DNA of 64,000 nucleotides from NCBI GenBank assembly GCA_018806915.1, contig JAGKQI010000034.1, forward strand, positions 1,178,001 through 1,242,000, in the 5' to 3' direction. This document shows, piece after piece, positions 1 to 10,500 of this stretch (the stretch's first letter is position 1; every line of letters starts with the position of its first letter). Position numbers and translations under genes: made by a program. Source of the stretch: Phytophthora colocasiae (lineage: Eukaryota; Oomycota; Peronosporomycetes; Peronosporales; Peronosporaceae). Under the pieces are notes generated by a model. That model was not told where the DNA came from, searched no databases, and saw only the letters and a list, made by a program, of their open reading frames with translations.

Positions 1-2
1 CA

Positions 3-923
3 TCGTACTCTGGGAACCCCATTCAAGATTTTGCTACACTGGCGTCTCTGGAGACTTCGACCCCGAGCGACCCGTTTCACGGCCTCCAGCTCAAGTGGGA
101 GGTGAACACGGCACTGACCAAAGCCAAACCAGTGTGGCGATGCCGTGACTTCGTATACCTCGAAGCCACCGGAATGACCAAGAGCCGCTCCGGTCAACGC
201 ATCGGCTACCAGATTCTCCACTCGTTGGACGTTCGAGGCGTCCCGGAACTACTAGGACGCAAGTTGATTCGTGGAAAGGTAGCAATCTATCAGCTCTTCC
301 GTCAGAAATCCAAAGGGACAGTCGAAGTCTTCGCCAAGGCAATGGTGGACCTCGCAGGGGACGTCCCAGCTAGCATGGCGTCGATCGCGACAATTGAAGC
401 TGCGAACGCTGTAAATGCTGCGGCTAGGTGCGCTCGTAAGCGGAAACTCAACTGGTTGTTGGCTACAGCTGAAACCAGCTCAATCGACTACACGGCAGTC
501 GGCCGCAGCGATTCGTGCTGCAGTGTTTGTGCTCGAGAGCTCAAGAGCTCGTTCGGACAGAAGAGCTTTTACGACTGCCACATCTGTGCCAAGCGGGTGT
601 GCCATCGGTGCCATATCCGGCAGAAATTGAGCTTTATCAAACCGGACAAGAACTCCTTCGTCGTTAAGCAGAAGGCGCTCGATCTCTGTACTCGGTGTGT
701 GCACACTGCAACGCAGATGAACTCTCGACGTGTAGCACTTGAGGAACGCGCACGTGCAGATCCAGCGTCAATGTACAAGTACATTCACCCCCAGAAACAA
801 CCGTCGAACGAGAACTTTCAAGACTTTGATATCTCGGAGGCGACGGAGAAGGACACTGAATGCCCGACACAAGGAGCTCTTCTCCTGGATCGAGCAACAC
901 AAGTGCTCCATCGTTTGTTCTAA
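3..923 (+). CDS. FYVE-type zinc finger / START-like protein, 5' partial
   Basis: The reading frame is open from the left edge of the window to a TAA at 921-923, so the N-terminus lies outside. The visible 306 residues start in a START-like lipid-binding segment (tryptophan, YLEATGM and HSLDVRG blocks) and end in a FYVE-like zinc finger with Cys pairs CSVC, CHIC, a CHRC-type pair and CTRC. The usual RRHHCR lipid-contact motif of canonical FYVE domains is replaced by KRVCHRC. START-FYVE pairings are a large expanded family in oomycetes and are assumed to act at membranes; the ligand is unknown. The tail after the finger is short and of low complexity. Family assignment is confident; the cellular role is inferred. 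Confidence 0.85.
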   Translation, partial: SYSGNPIQDFATLASLETSTPSDPFHGLQLKWEVNTALTKAKPVWRCRDFVYLEATGMTKSRSGQRIGYQILHSLDVRGVPELLGRKLIRGKVAIYQLFRQKSKGTVEVFAKAMVDLAGDVPASMASIATIEAANAVNAAARCARKRKLNWLLATAETSSIDYTAVGRSDSCCSVCARELKSSFGQKSFYDCHICAKRVCHRCHIRQKLSFIKPDKNSFVVKQKALDLCTRCVHTATQMNSRRVALEERARADPASMYKYIHPQKQPSNENFQDFDISEATEKDTECPTQGALLLDRATQVLHRLF

Positions 924-1103
924 TACGTAGTCGACATGTAGTTGCACCCTTATCCATTGGAAGGTGGGGGTAGCAGAGGTATTGTTACAAAATACGATGT
1001 AGTTCACAACACTTCAGCTGCTGTGCAGTGTGTTGTGAAAAGCTTCTTGCACACCATTCAATAATCCCAATACCACTCATCACTTGATCGTAGTGTCATA
1101 ATA

Positions 1104-1537
1104 TGACACGGAGGCCCCGCAAAACAAACTGATGCTATCGCACTTAAATACGAATCGCGACTAAGCACACTACTCGATAGAGCCGCGTCTTGTGCTTATT
1201 TTAAGCCCTAGTACGTCTCGAGATACTCAATAGCCGATCAGTAGTGTTCATCTAAAAAATATGTCTCCATTTTCAAGACACCAAAATCTCGACATGTTTA
1301 GGAGAGCTGACGAGTCAATATTGCTCGGTTTTTAATGTATTGTATATTGATGGAAAGTACGTGTGAATAGCAGGTTAATTAGAGTACTTTTAAGCCTTTT
1401 CCCAGTGATTATTGGCTTCAATCTTTTGATGTCCGATTATGTACGAATTTTGATTGGTCAACTTCAAACGCGATTATCTCGAAAACTCAAACGTACAGAA
1501 AAGGTACACTAGCATCAGTTTGTTTTGCGGGGCCTCA
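1104..1537. mobile_element. Tc1/mariner-type MITE (copy 1)
   Basis: The 434 bp element is bounded by TA at 1102-1103 and 1538-1539. Its inverted termini match perfectly over 26 bp (1111-1136 against 1511-1536, core CCCCGCAAAACAAACTGATG); a 6-bp insertion sits near the outer left end. The interior has no ORF and is closely similar to the copy at 6868-7287. TA duplication, TIRs and lack of coding capacity fit a non-autonomous Tc1/mariner element. Its right end is about 23 bp past the stop codon of the SMP-30-like gene, so it probably lies in that gene's 3' UTR. Confidence 0.8.
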
Positions 1538-1560
1538 TATAGCGTACACTTCCTGCTTCT

Positions 1561-2760
1561 TTAGTACCCCCCGCAATAATTCTGGTCGGAGAGCATTAGC
1601 GGTGGGCCGACGGCAACTCGTGTGCACTTCAACGTGCTGTTCTTCCGGGCTGTCCGATGGTCCTGCATCAACACAGTCGTCTCTTTACTTGCCACAGACT
1701 CAACGAAATACAGATTTGGCTCTGTTCCAGTCACGTCCAACCCGAGTGTGCAGGCATGCACCCGACGCGAGATTCCATTCCTTCGGAACCCCAGTAGATC
1801 CATAATTTGTCCCCCTTCTCTCACTCGAACGAGAGCTCCCCCAGACGATTCGTAGGCACCCATTTGAGGAACACTGACCCAGATGCAGCCCTCCGCATCC
1901 GAGGTGATGCCACCAAGTAGTGTGCCCACGTTCGCCCAAACACGGCGGTTAGTGAGCTTCCCACCCGTGACTATATCAAAGGCGGTAAGGTGACCGGCCA
2001 ATGCTTCAGCTACGATCAGAGTCTTCCCGTCTGGGGTGATGACCATTCCGTTCGGTAGTATGAGATCTGTTGCTTCCACGCGAACCTGCCGGTCTACTGG
2101 ATCGACGCTCACCAGTGTGGTCGAGCAGCAGCTCTTCATCTTGGTGATGTCAAAGCCGGCGTTACTGATGTACACCCGACCGGAAGGCGACACCACCAGC
2201 TCATTGGCACGGAACTGGGTGACGCTGGATACGTCCGCGTACAGCTCGACGCAACTGGATTGTTGATCCAACACGAGCACTTGTCTATTCTTCATTCGGA
2301 CGATGAGCATTCGCCCATCCGGCAACCAGCCGATAGCCGACACAAAGTCGTCAACGTCCTCATACACGACGCCGATGTCTTCCGTAGCTAGAGAGTATCG
2401 CAGTACTTTCTTCCCGAACGTGTCGACGAAGTAGAGAGTCTGTTCCTGGCGTCGGAAATGCGGGCTATTGCCGTGCATGAGGCCGCTCACAAGTAGCGAC
2501 GCCGCGCGCTCTTCGTTCCTGGTCCCGCCCCGAAGACGGCGGATGACTCGTTGCCATAGCATTTTGCACGGGAACAGCAGACGAAAGACATTGGGCATTC
2601 GCTTCTTGAACAGCTCGGAATCCGCCGTCGAGCTGGAGCAGCACAGATCGAGCACCATTGAGCGCAGCGGTTTCCTGGGGGCGGACCAAACTGCTTGTGT
2701 AACGCAAGTCAAGTTGAAAACTGAAGCGCTCGTCACAAGTCCGAAAGAGATTGAGCTCAT
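1561..2760 (-). CDS. SMP-30/gluconolactonase/strictosidine synthase-like beta-propeller protein
   Basis: A single-exon 399-residue protein. From about residue 95 it has the blade pattern of the SGL/SMP-30 superfamily: a YFVDTFGKKVLRYSL blade, GWLPDGRMLIV, NELVVSPSGRVYISNAG, LPNGMVITPDGKTLIVAE and GGITSDAEGCIWVS. The NGM...PDGKTL blade is the family's best conserved segment and normally supplies metal-ligand residues, so a metal-dependent lactonase or esterase-like hydrolase is the likely biochemical class; the substrate cannot be read. The first 90 residues do not look like the family and carry several possible internal starts (for example the Met at MVLDLCC), so the start is uncertain. No signal peptide is clear. 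A MITE lies directly downstream. Confidence 0.75.
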   Translation of the reverse strand: MSSISFGLVTSASVFNLTCVTQAVWSAPRKPLRSMVLDLCCSSSTADSELFKKRMPNVFRLLFPCKMLWQRVIRRLRGGTRNEERAASLLVSGLMHGNSPHFRRQEQTLYFVDTFGKKVLRYSLATEDIGVVYEDVDDFVSAIGWLPDGRMLIVRMKNRQVLVLDQQSSCVELYADVSSVTQFRANELVVSPSGRVYISNAGFDITKMKSCCSTTLVSVDPVDRQVRVEATDLILPNGMVITPDGKTLIVAEALAGHLTAFDIVTGGKLTNRRVWANVGTLLGGITSDAEGCIWVSVPQMGAYESSGGALVRVREGGQIMDLLGFRRNGISRRVHACTLGLDVTGTEPNLYFVESVASKETTVLMQDHRTARKNSTLKCTRVAVGPPLMLSDQNYCGGY

Positions 2761-3201
2761 ACATCACATCACAGTCTGGTTGCGTGGCTCCGAAATCAGT
2801 CTACTTGCGTCCAGCGAGGCCCCCGCCGCCCATCAACCGCGGCAATACCTAGGTAGAGTACGTTATGACAAGTGCAATCAGGACAACATCCCCCTCATCT
2901 CACGAACGAAAGCTCTCTCGACGACAGCCGTTCCAAGTCTTTTACACAAGGAGAGCTATTGAAGCTTTGAAGTATCCTCCTCTCCAGATCATCAAGCTTT
3001 GTCCTTTGCTCTTGTCCAGCGAAGGGTTTGGAAATATTGGCCCGGCGCACGCCACGAAAAACCGATAGGGTGTCATCAATGCATGGAGCAGTGGAACAGT
3101 GGAAATAATAGATGTATCCAGTCAATCTTACCCCATTGCGGATACTTTCAAATAGTTTATTAGATCAAAATACAGAGGAAGCAGAATACAAGTAGACTCG
3201 A
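2761..3201. other. Intergenic, no gene seen
   Basis: This 440 bp holds the upstream region of the SMP-30-like gene and the 3' flank of the patatin-like gene. Short overlapping frames show no coding character or family similarity. No repeat was noticed. Confidence 0.5.
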
Positions 3202-4236
3202 CTACTTCTTGAACGGCAGTACGGCTGCTAGTTCTTGGCAGTTCTGCTGTGCGTCTTCGTACCCCATGGCAAAGCGTTCTTCGTGGGTTGCCAAGTCAAC
3301 CGACAAGTGAAACGCGGACATCGACTGAGTGCGCCAATTCCACGGCTTAATGATGAGCCGCTTCATTTGACGGGATGAGGTCGATGAAGACGGGGCGATG
3401 GTGTCGTGCGGGCTCATGAGCATCGGGATCGCGTTGAAGACCTTGTTGACAGCATTCTTGCCCCAGGAACCAGGGATAAGGAACCCGGCGAGCGCCGTCG
3501 ACGCTGACCGCGCACATTCCAGAACAGTCTGCGCTGTGTGGAAGGACAAGTCGGCCCACGTCGAGTACTCGTCGCAGTCGACCCCTTTGAAGTTGGTGAA
3601 GGCGCCGTCCACGTACCATTGGCCTCGGTGCGAGATGCACGGTTTACCCGATAGTGCGAACGGCACGAGCGACGAGGCCATGATGGAGCCTGTGAGGTCG
3701 TCCAGGTCCTTCCAAGACGTATGTTTCTCCGCCGTCATCGAGGGGAATTTGGTCACTGCAATGGTCAAGTGACGCTGCTCCACCCGTTCATGGATGTCGA
3801 TATCCTCCAGCCAAAGTTCGTGCAGTGTCTTCTCCACGATGCTCGCATATCGCCCGTAACCTGAATACCATCTCGGTGTCGTGATGACTTTCGCTTGAGT
3901 CTTCTTAATCACCTCCCACGCACGCCTCACGGGTGTGTCCGATGCGAGCAACGTCGCGGCCCAGGAGCCACCGGAACACCCGGAGAAGTGGCAATTGGAC
4001 AAATCGAAGTGGTCCTGGATGAAGGCCGCCACGCCCATCTGATAGACGAACATCCCTGCAGACGCAGAGAACGCGATCTCAACGGGAGGCGACGGTGTTG
4101 CCGTAGCTTCATCTTCGTGTTCCTGTTGTTGTATCACTGGGGTTTGGACGTCGAACTCCTCGTCACTGCTGCACTCGGTGTCAACGGCCGAAATGTCGGA
4201 GCATCGGAGTTGTGCTTTGCCGTCACTGGAATGCAT
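3202..4236 (-). CDS. Patatin-like phospholipase (PNPLA family)
   Basis: A 344-residue single-exon protein. After an acidic, low-complexity N-terminus (about 1-50) comes the patatin fold: the FSASAGMFVYQMGV segment near residues 56-69, where the glycine-rich oxyanion loop belongs, the nucleophile elbow GCSGG with Ser about 88 (GxSxG), and YVDGAFTN with Asp about 210, the DGA/G motif of the catalytic dyad. Both catalytic residues are present, so an active lipid acyl hydrolase is expected. There is no signal peptide or membrane segment, which suggests a cytosolic or peripheral enzyme. An initiator-like motif 50-66 bp upstream supports this start. Confidence 0.85.
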   Translation of the reverse strand: MHSSDGKAQLRCSDISAVDTECSSDEEFDVQTPVIQQQEHEDEATATPSPPVEIAFSASAGMFVYQMGVAAFIQDHFDLSNCHFSGCSGGSWAATLLASDTPVRRAWEVIKKTQAKVITTPRWYSGYGRYASIVEKTLHELWLEDIDIHERVEQRHLTIAVTKFPSMTAEKHTSWKDLDDLTGSIMASSLVPFALSGKPCISHRGQWYVDGAFTNFKGVDCDEYSTWADLSFHTAQTVLECARSASTALAGFLIPGSWGKNAVNKVFNAIPMLMSPHDTIAPSSSTSSRQMKRLIIKPWNWRTQSMSAFHLSVDLATHEERFAMGYEDAQQNCQELAAVLPFKK

Positions 4237-4285
4237 TTCGATTCGAGATTCTGGAAGCTGTACCTGTTAAGTTGCTGTCTGCTAG

Positions 4286-4302
4286 GCAAATGCTGGAATG
4301 CG
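4286..4302 (-). promoter_or_regulatory. Oomycete initiator-like motif upstream of the patatin-like gene
   Basis: The minus strand reads GCATTCCAGCATTTGCC, close to the 16-19 nt oomycete Inr/FPR core (GCTCATT followed by pyrimidines, then CAWTTT). It lies 50-66 nt upstream of the ATG at 4236, a usual distance for this element. The rest of 4237-4625 shows no gene. Confidence 0.5.
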
Positions 4303-4625
4303 CTTCGAGAGCAAAGCCCGAAGCGCCGCACGCTAAAGGATTGTGAGGCGAGCATCGAGCTCATCGCAGTTCCGCGATGACGAAATGCGTCGGTGCTACG
4401 TGCTACTAGTTCGGTCACCAAGTTAAACATATGCCGAGGAGATTGCATCACTTGATCTGGCAGCTCACGTCGTCTACATGTGAAATGGCTTGACAACTTC
4501 CTTTGAGGTCTCAGTCTCCGATACTGTAGCTTGTTAACCCGTTTACCCTAGTACATGTTGTCGTTTACGCTGAATATGTACGACTAATGTCAATTAGGGC
4601 GAACGATGTTGTAGATTTATCCCTT

Positions 4626-5960
4626 TCAACTACAGCCTGGACAGTTGTGCAGCGAGTCGTGCACGTACATATCACACTCACTGCAGAAGACGCTTTGGCA
4701 CGTAGTGCACTGGTATGCAGCGCCTTCGCCATCTAGGCCCAGTGGCAACAGGCAGCCGAAGCATTTCTTCTGGACCAACTCCGGCGAGATCTTGGCCCCC
4801 TTCTCCCCCGTCACACCAGAGCGAAGCAGGTGCTGGGTAAACTTGGCGACGGGGAACAAGTGGTGATACGACCGCGCGAGATGCGGCGACGATACCAGCG
4901 GCAGGTTGCACACTTGGCAGGTCGTTGGCAGATCGCAGCTCTTGGACTTGCAGCGCGGACAGAGGTACCCGACAGTCGTGAACGCCTGGTGGCAGGTACA
5001 GAGCGATAGAGCTCCACTACGTCGCTGCGGGAACCCCATTTCCACGAGTGTAGCGAAACGCGAAGCAGCAGTAGCAACCGTTGGTGATGGGAACGTAAAC
5101 GCCGTCATGAGTCTCTTCATGTGGTCGGCATCTACCGCAACATGATATGTGCCATCAGTCCCGTCAGCAATGCGGCGCAGCAAGTGCATCTCCGCTCCAA
5201 TGCCGATGAAAGACACACGGACGTTCTCCCTCTTGAGTGACGCCAATGTCTGGAAGATGTCGCCTGGATCGGCCGTCACCAAGTTGCCATAAACCACGAC
5301 AACCTCCCGACTGCCATAGGCCGGAACTGTCTTCAAGGAGCTGCGAGCGATTTCCAGTGCATTTTGCAGCGACGGTTCCTTGTCAACAGCCAGAGCCGCA
5401 GCGATGCGCTCCATGTGCGTCTTGGGGTTGCCGGACAGGTCACTGAGCTTCTCGGCCGTCATTCCTTTGATGCCGATAACTCCCAGTTGAGAGATGGGAT
5501 TCTGGTCGAAATAGTCCTTCACAAATTGCTGCAACACTTCACTGGTACAGGCCAGGCGGTGCGGCTTCCAGTCCTTCGTGGCCATCCCTCGAGACAGATC
5601 CATCACCACGTAAGTGTAGCGGATCAGTCCTTTGCGCACATTTCGCGCAATCTCCAGCCGCCTGTGGTGGATATGACTACTTAGCACTCTGGTTTATCAA
5701 CCTAACGTAACTTGCAGATTAAAAGCCCAATACACACCGCTGACGCTGCTGTTTCGAGACGGCTTGGTCGATCTTGAGGTTCCCAGAGTCGTCCTCTTCG
5801 ATCACATCCCAGCTACGCTCCAGCGCTCCTTCCCACGCATACCCAGTTGAAGCTGATACAGAGACAAAGCAGCAACAGCGTTAGGTCAGGTTACTACAGC
5901 GTAGACGAAGCGTAGACGAAGAGAACGGAGCCAGCATTCGCCCAGACCTTCCTCCTCCAT
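4626..5960 (-). CDS. SSL1: TFIIH core subunit p44/SSL1 (GTF2H2), three exons
   Basis: Exons read complement(4626..5661, 5738..5852, 5948..5960), giving 387 residues, close to human p44 (395). Exon 1 is only 13 nt (MEEE plus one base). Introns of 95 and 76 nt have GT-AG ends; the upstream one has a CTAAC branch-point-like site. The protein has the Ssl1-type vWA domain (TYVVMDLSRGM, then YFDQNPISQLGVIG and LSGNPKTHM, all strongly conserved), followed by a C4 zinc segment (CTCHQAF...CPRC...CQVC) and a C-terminal RING-like C4 domain (CFGC...CTTC...CSECD...NCPGC). In the family this subunit binds and stimulates the XPD helicase in transcription initiation and nucleotide excision repair. Nuclear location is inferred from function. 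Confidence 0.95.
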
Positions 5961-6865
5961 TTTTTGCGCACTGTGATAAAACCCAATGGCTGGGTTATCC
6001 CATACACATTTGGCTGGGTTATCCCAATTCGGAGTCCATGGGATTTTTAGGAATCTAGAAATCGTCCTGCGCGCCTGCAAATGCGAATTCGACGGCGAGA
6101 CTCGCTAGACATATACAAGACGTGTTAGCGAATACACCTTCTTGTTTTTCATTGCAGGGGCGCGCAGGTAGCGCTCGCAATACACTGATGTAAGCGCAAA
6201 GTAACGGAGGTCAGGGTGGGATTTTTGAAAAGCCAAGGGTGTGGGTGCTTTAAATGGGTAGGGCTTTATTCTGTTAGATAGGGAGTGACCATTTGCCACA
6301 ATAGATTGTACCCAATACTCTTTGATTTACAATAGATTGTACTTTTCTTGTGCACCCATTAGCCCAGCCCAGCACAGCGATTTAACCCATGGGTGTTTCT
6401 CATATAACCCAGGTCGATTTTTTTCGCCTCTCACGGTACTACCAATCTCGCGCCTCGGTAGCAGTAGAGGATATCCTGGCCGTGTGTCTCGTACAGGGCA
6501 GGTAGCGCCTTGCAAGCTCGTCACAAGATGTAGCAATCGGTTATCCTTGCTTGTACCAGGTTTCGCCTGCGCAAGTAGTCTGTGTAGAGCGCTACACTAA
6601 TGGCCTAACGGCAATTTTCTGTACAGTGAAAGACATAGATTAATGCTGATTCACAAACATATGTCACTGAGTGTATTGCTTGACTGTACCAAGCCATGAG
6701 GACCCACTGCACATTCTCTCCAGGATCTTCACGTCGACGATGATACCATGAACGCACGCGACTGATCTCGCCTCGAACGAAGTCTCCTGCGTCGCGTTTG
6801 GATATGACCTCGTCAATGGCGATCTGCCTCTGTAGCAGCATCCCTTGCGCCCAGCTTCAAGTGCA
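5961..6865. other. Intergenic 0.9 kb, short repeats only
   Basis: No convincing gene. There is a direct repeat of GGCTGGGTTATCCCA around 5989-6026 and a doubled ACAATAGATTGTAC motif around 6297-6345. The stretch 6605-6860 has short frames on the minus strand that resemble no family I recognise and may be decayed repeat sequence beside the MITE. The 5' UTR and promoter of the p44 gene should lie at the left end. Confidence 0.45.
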
Positions 6866-6867
6866 TA

Positions 6868-7287
6868 CGAGACTGCGGCGGACCAAATGATACTAATGAA
6901 CCTAAGTACGAATCGCGATTTAAGCACACTACTCGATAGAGCCGCGTCTTGTGCTTATTTTAAGCCCTAGTACGTCTCGAGATATTCAATAGCCGATCAG
7001 TAGTGTTCATCTAAAAAATATGTCTCCATTTTCAAGGCCCCAAAAACTCGACATGTTTAGGTGAGTTGTCGAGTCAATATTGCTCCGTTTTTAATGTTTT
7101 GTATATTGATGGAAAGAACGTGTGAACAGCAGGTGAATAAGAGTACTTTTAAGCCATTTCCCAGTGATTTTCGGTTTCAAATTTTTGATGTCCGGTTAGG
7201 TACGATTTTTGATTGGTCAACTTCAAACGCGATTATCTCGAAAACTCTAAAAGGTGCATTAGTATCATTTTGTTTGCCGTAGTCTCA
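6868..7287. mobile_element. Tc1/mariner-type MITE (copy 2)
   Basis: The 420 bp element is flanked by TA at 6866-6867 and 7288-7289. Its TIRs (6868-6898 and 7257-7287) match over about 31 bp with a few mismatches; the inner core is ATGATACTAATG. The interior aligns with copy 1 at 1104-1537 along its length, including the block CACACTACTCGATAGAGCCG. It has no coding capacity. It ends about 108 bp downstream of the GPCR-PIPK stop codon. Confidence 0.8.
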
Positions 7288-7394
7288 TACGTGAATTCCT
7301 GGTATATATACTTCCGCAAGCGTGTTTTCCCGTTTCATTGGTGCACACGAGCTCGAACACCTCTGCGAAGGCGTTCTCGTTCAGCGGCTTGTCG

Positions 7395-9895
7395 TCAGAC
7401 GAAAAACGTCGTTGTCTTGCGGTTCTCGACTACCTGCACGGGACTTTCACACACGGACGAGTACGCGACCGACGAAGATGACGAGGATGAGGACGGTTCG
7501 ATATCTGCAGAGCCCAATGAGCTGGCGGAAAACACCGACAAGTGCTGCATATCGATCGACGTGATGCTGTTCGACTGTAAAATGCCAACACTACGCGACG
7601 TTTGCGGCGAGGACGCTAGACTCGGATCTCGATACGATTCGCTGTAGCCGCTATCACCTGTCCGACCACTGTCAAGAAGTCCATTGTGCACATTTACGAA
7701 GGTCGACGCGTCGGCGTTCCCTTGAATGTCGAACATTTTTTCACGAACGAAATCGGCCAGGCGAGTTGCGTACTCATCAGCAGGCACAGCACTGACATCG
7801 TGGATGTCCTTGCATAACATACAGCCCAGGAACCAGCGCTGTACAGTCCAGCGCCAATTGTACCGTTGCAACATGTCCACAATGCCGATATAGTAGACCT
7901 CTTTCTGGTCGTGGGATGCCAAACCGTTCTGATGAGAACTCTGTTTCTCTGGGTTGTCGTAGCGCACACCCAGCAGGATACTGTAGTCGATGATGCCTCG
8001 ACTGGCGAGGAAGACGAAGTCGCTGCAGAGCTGGTCCTGTAATTGAGCTGTGTTCGTGTACGAGAGCGAGATCCCCGAACTGATTTTGAGGAAATCAATG
8101 TCCATCAGGAGCTGGTTGATGGCCTTCCTGTCCTTGGAGTACTGGATCAGCCCCTTCATGGTTGTGGCGTTCACAGCCTGACGACGGTCTCGGTTCCCCT
8201 TGAGGTCGAAGCGCTGGTCGACTGCACCTTCGTTGAACAGATTGTGCATAACGACGAAGTACATTCGACGTTTGCCGATGGGGAGGGAGATCGAGTGGCA
8301 GCCGAAGTAGCGGCACAGCATCGACTTGGGGTTCGACTGGAGGTACTCGTGATAGTGAGGCCTGTAGAGAGGAATGAGTCAATTCGATATCAAAATGGCC
8401 ACCCCAATCCAAAATCACGTACAGAATGGCTCGTAACGTGTCGAACTCCTCCTTCGGTACACTTTTGACCATGAATTGCTTGTTCGCTGCAAAACAAAAC
8501 GTTTAGCTTTTGTATGTTCGAAGACAACTGAGCAGCCAACATACCAGTAAAGTAGAAGATGTTGCCGCTTTTGCCTTCAGAGCCGTGCTCACTTAAAATC
8601 CGAGACGGATCAAACGATTCCCTGTAAAAGTCCTGGTCGATGTTGAACTGCGCTCGAATGCGATGGAAAATCTTCGGCGCGCAGTCTTTAAAGTTGAGCA
8701 TGGCGCAGTTCTTGAGTCCGAACACGACCACTCCCATGCTCTTGACGTGGTTGTAGTCGTTGTAGTTGATACTGGAGTAGCAGTCACCAGCATCTACTGT
8801 AGTTTCCGATGCGCTGTCCTCCATAGCTCTGTTCTCGACCGCCTGAGCCATCTCGATGGACTTCATGATCCCTAATGACATATACCGCATCACATCCATC
8901 CGGAGCTTATTGGAGACGTCGATCTTCTCCGTCTGGTTACTGATTGATAGTGGAGGAGCTCCCCCCGTTGTGGACGTTAATGTCGCGCCTCCCGCCTCAA
9001 TCTGTGCGATGGTCGTTCGAGACGGGTTACTGGAGTTACTTCCGTCTCTGCTTTCGGCTGTACACTGCTGCTTCGGAGCTTTGAAGACTCCAGCGTCCCG
9101 ACAGAAGAGAGCGAACAGCGCCAGTGTCTCTAGAACGAGAGCCAATTGATCCAGAGCGTTGGGCGTCATCCTGCCGAACTCGGTCCCTAACTGAACCAGG
9201 TAAATCACCAACCTCACCACTGTGTGAACCGCAAACACTCCGAGATACGGCATGATCCGCTTGGCCATTCTTCTAGTAGTGGCGTGCGCATGAGTCTCCA
9301 GTATACGCGACCGGCGCCAGGACTGGGTGAGCGCCCCACCGATGTAGAGCAGGACGACGTACGCCGGTAGGTCGAAGTAGAGCATGACGTTGGCTGTGAG
9401 GTTGTTCTGGAACTCCCCGAGAATGTATCGGAAAACGAAGCAGTAGATGAGTGACACTGGCCACGCGTAGATGTGGTGCTTGACATTGTCTGCATTGAAC
9501 GGCAGGAACGGGTTCGACAGCGAGAAGATTAAGTCCAGCGCCAACATGAGGAACCAGAGCGTCGCCGACGTGGTGAAGAAGAAATAACACCAGAAGAAGA
9601 ACGGCACGTACTGCTCCAATGCGCCTGCGTCGTGTCCTAACTCCTCGTTGGCTATCCTGCTCAGTGTCGCTGGTAACGGGCCCCCGACGTCGTCCGGTTC
9701 TAGTAGACTGTACCACGCGTGCAGTGCGACGCGCATGATGCTGGCGATGCTAACACTCATGAAGATGCACATGAGCACCATTCCAGGGTGCACGCGAGAG
9801 CTAGGATACTTAATAAAGAAGAAGATCATGGCTCCACTGGATAACAGACCCGAAGCCAGGGCCGTTAGCTGCCATGCGATGAAGAGGTCGTCCAT
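7395..9895 (-). CDS. GPCR-PIPK (seven-helix receptor fused to phosphatidylinositol phosphate kinase)
   Basis: Exons read complement(7395..8361, 8423..8486, 8545..9895), giving 793 residues; introns of 58 and 61 nt end GT-AG and the joins keep frame through the PIPK core (GKSGNIFYFT, ANKQFMVKSV, LRAIL, PHYHEYL). Residues about 5-290 hold seven hydrophobic segments, starting WQLTALASGLLSSGAMIFFF. A linker of about 70 residues leads to a type I/II-like PIP kinase domain: phosphate-loop-like SEGKSGNIFYF, catalytic FDLKGNRDR, GIIDYSILLGV and the metal-binding IGIVDMLQRYNW. Oomycetes carry a family of these fusions, linked in Phytophthora to development and zoospore behaviour. The protein should sit in a membrane and couple an extracellular signal to PIP2 synthesis. 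Ligand and precise paralog cannot be told. Confidence 0.93.
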
Positions 9896-10498
9896 GGTCT
9901 CCTGTATTTCTCTCTCGTGACGTCCGTGCCACGATGAGGAGCTCTGGCAGGGAGGAAAACGCTTAATGGTAAAGGGGAGTACAGTCCGGCGAGCGTTGCA
10001 ACTGGCTATGGACTGTTTCGTCCAGCAGCGACGACTTCTCTTTTCTATTTTTTAGCTCGCTTGGTGCGTGAACTGTTTGGCTAGGTATTGCTCGGTCATG
10101 TCGGGCGGGGGGAAACGGGGGGAAGAGGAACTTGTTGCTGGCAATTTCTGTCGTTAAGAGCTTAGAAAGAAACGCTGCTGTGTGGAGTGTTGAAGCACCG
10201 TTCACCATGCAGTTGCCAGCTCTGGCAATACGCAGCCTCTTGGACTTGTTTCGATCATGAAGCGCTGGACTGAAGGCTACAGAACCAAGAAGAAACACAA
10301 GACAGGCGAGGCAGAAAAGAGAAGACGACGACAACGGCACTGGACTGACGCAAGTTGGTGGTCGTAGGTGCTGGTGAGCCCGGCCAGCTAAAGCTACGAC
10401 GAGTAAGCATACAAGCAGCTTATAAGGCTGAGAACGCAAGGTCTCCGATATAGTTAGTGCGTCATTAGAGACTGTCGAACAACTTGCCCTTGTATGGA
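9896..10498. other. Intergenic, upstream of GPCR-PIPK
   Basis: About 600 bp containing the promoter side of the GPCR-PIPK gene. A 158-codon minus-strand frame here has a hydrophobic start but no family likeness and is not called. The foldback transposon begins at the right boundary. Confidence 0.5.
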
Positions 10499-10500
10499 TA

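Noticed and set aside
9963..10439. 158-codon minus ORF with a hydrophobic start resembling a signal peptide
   Set aside because: No family similarity, low-complexity composition, and it lies in the GPCR-PIPK promoter region.
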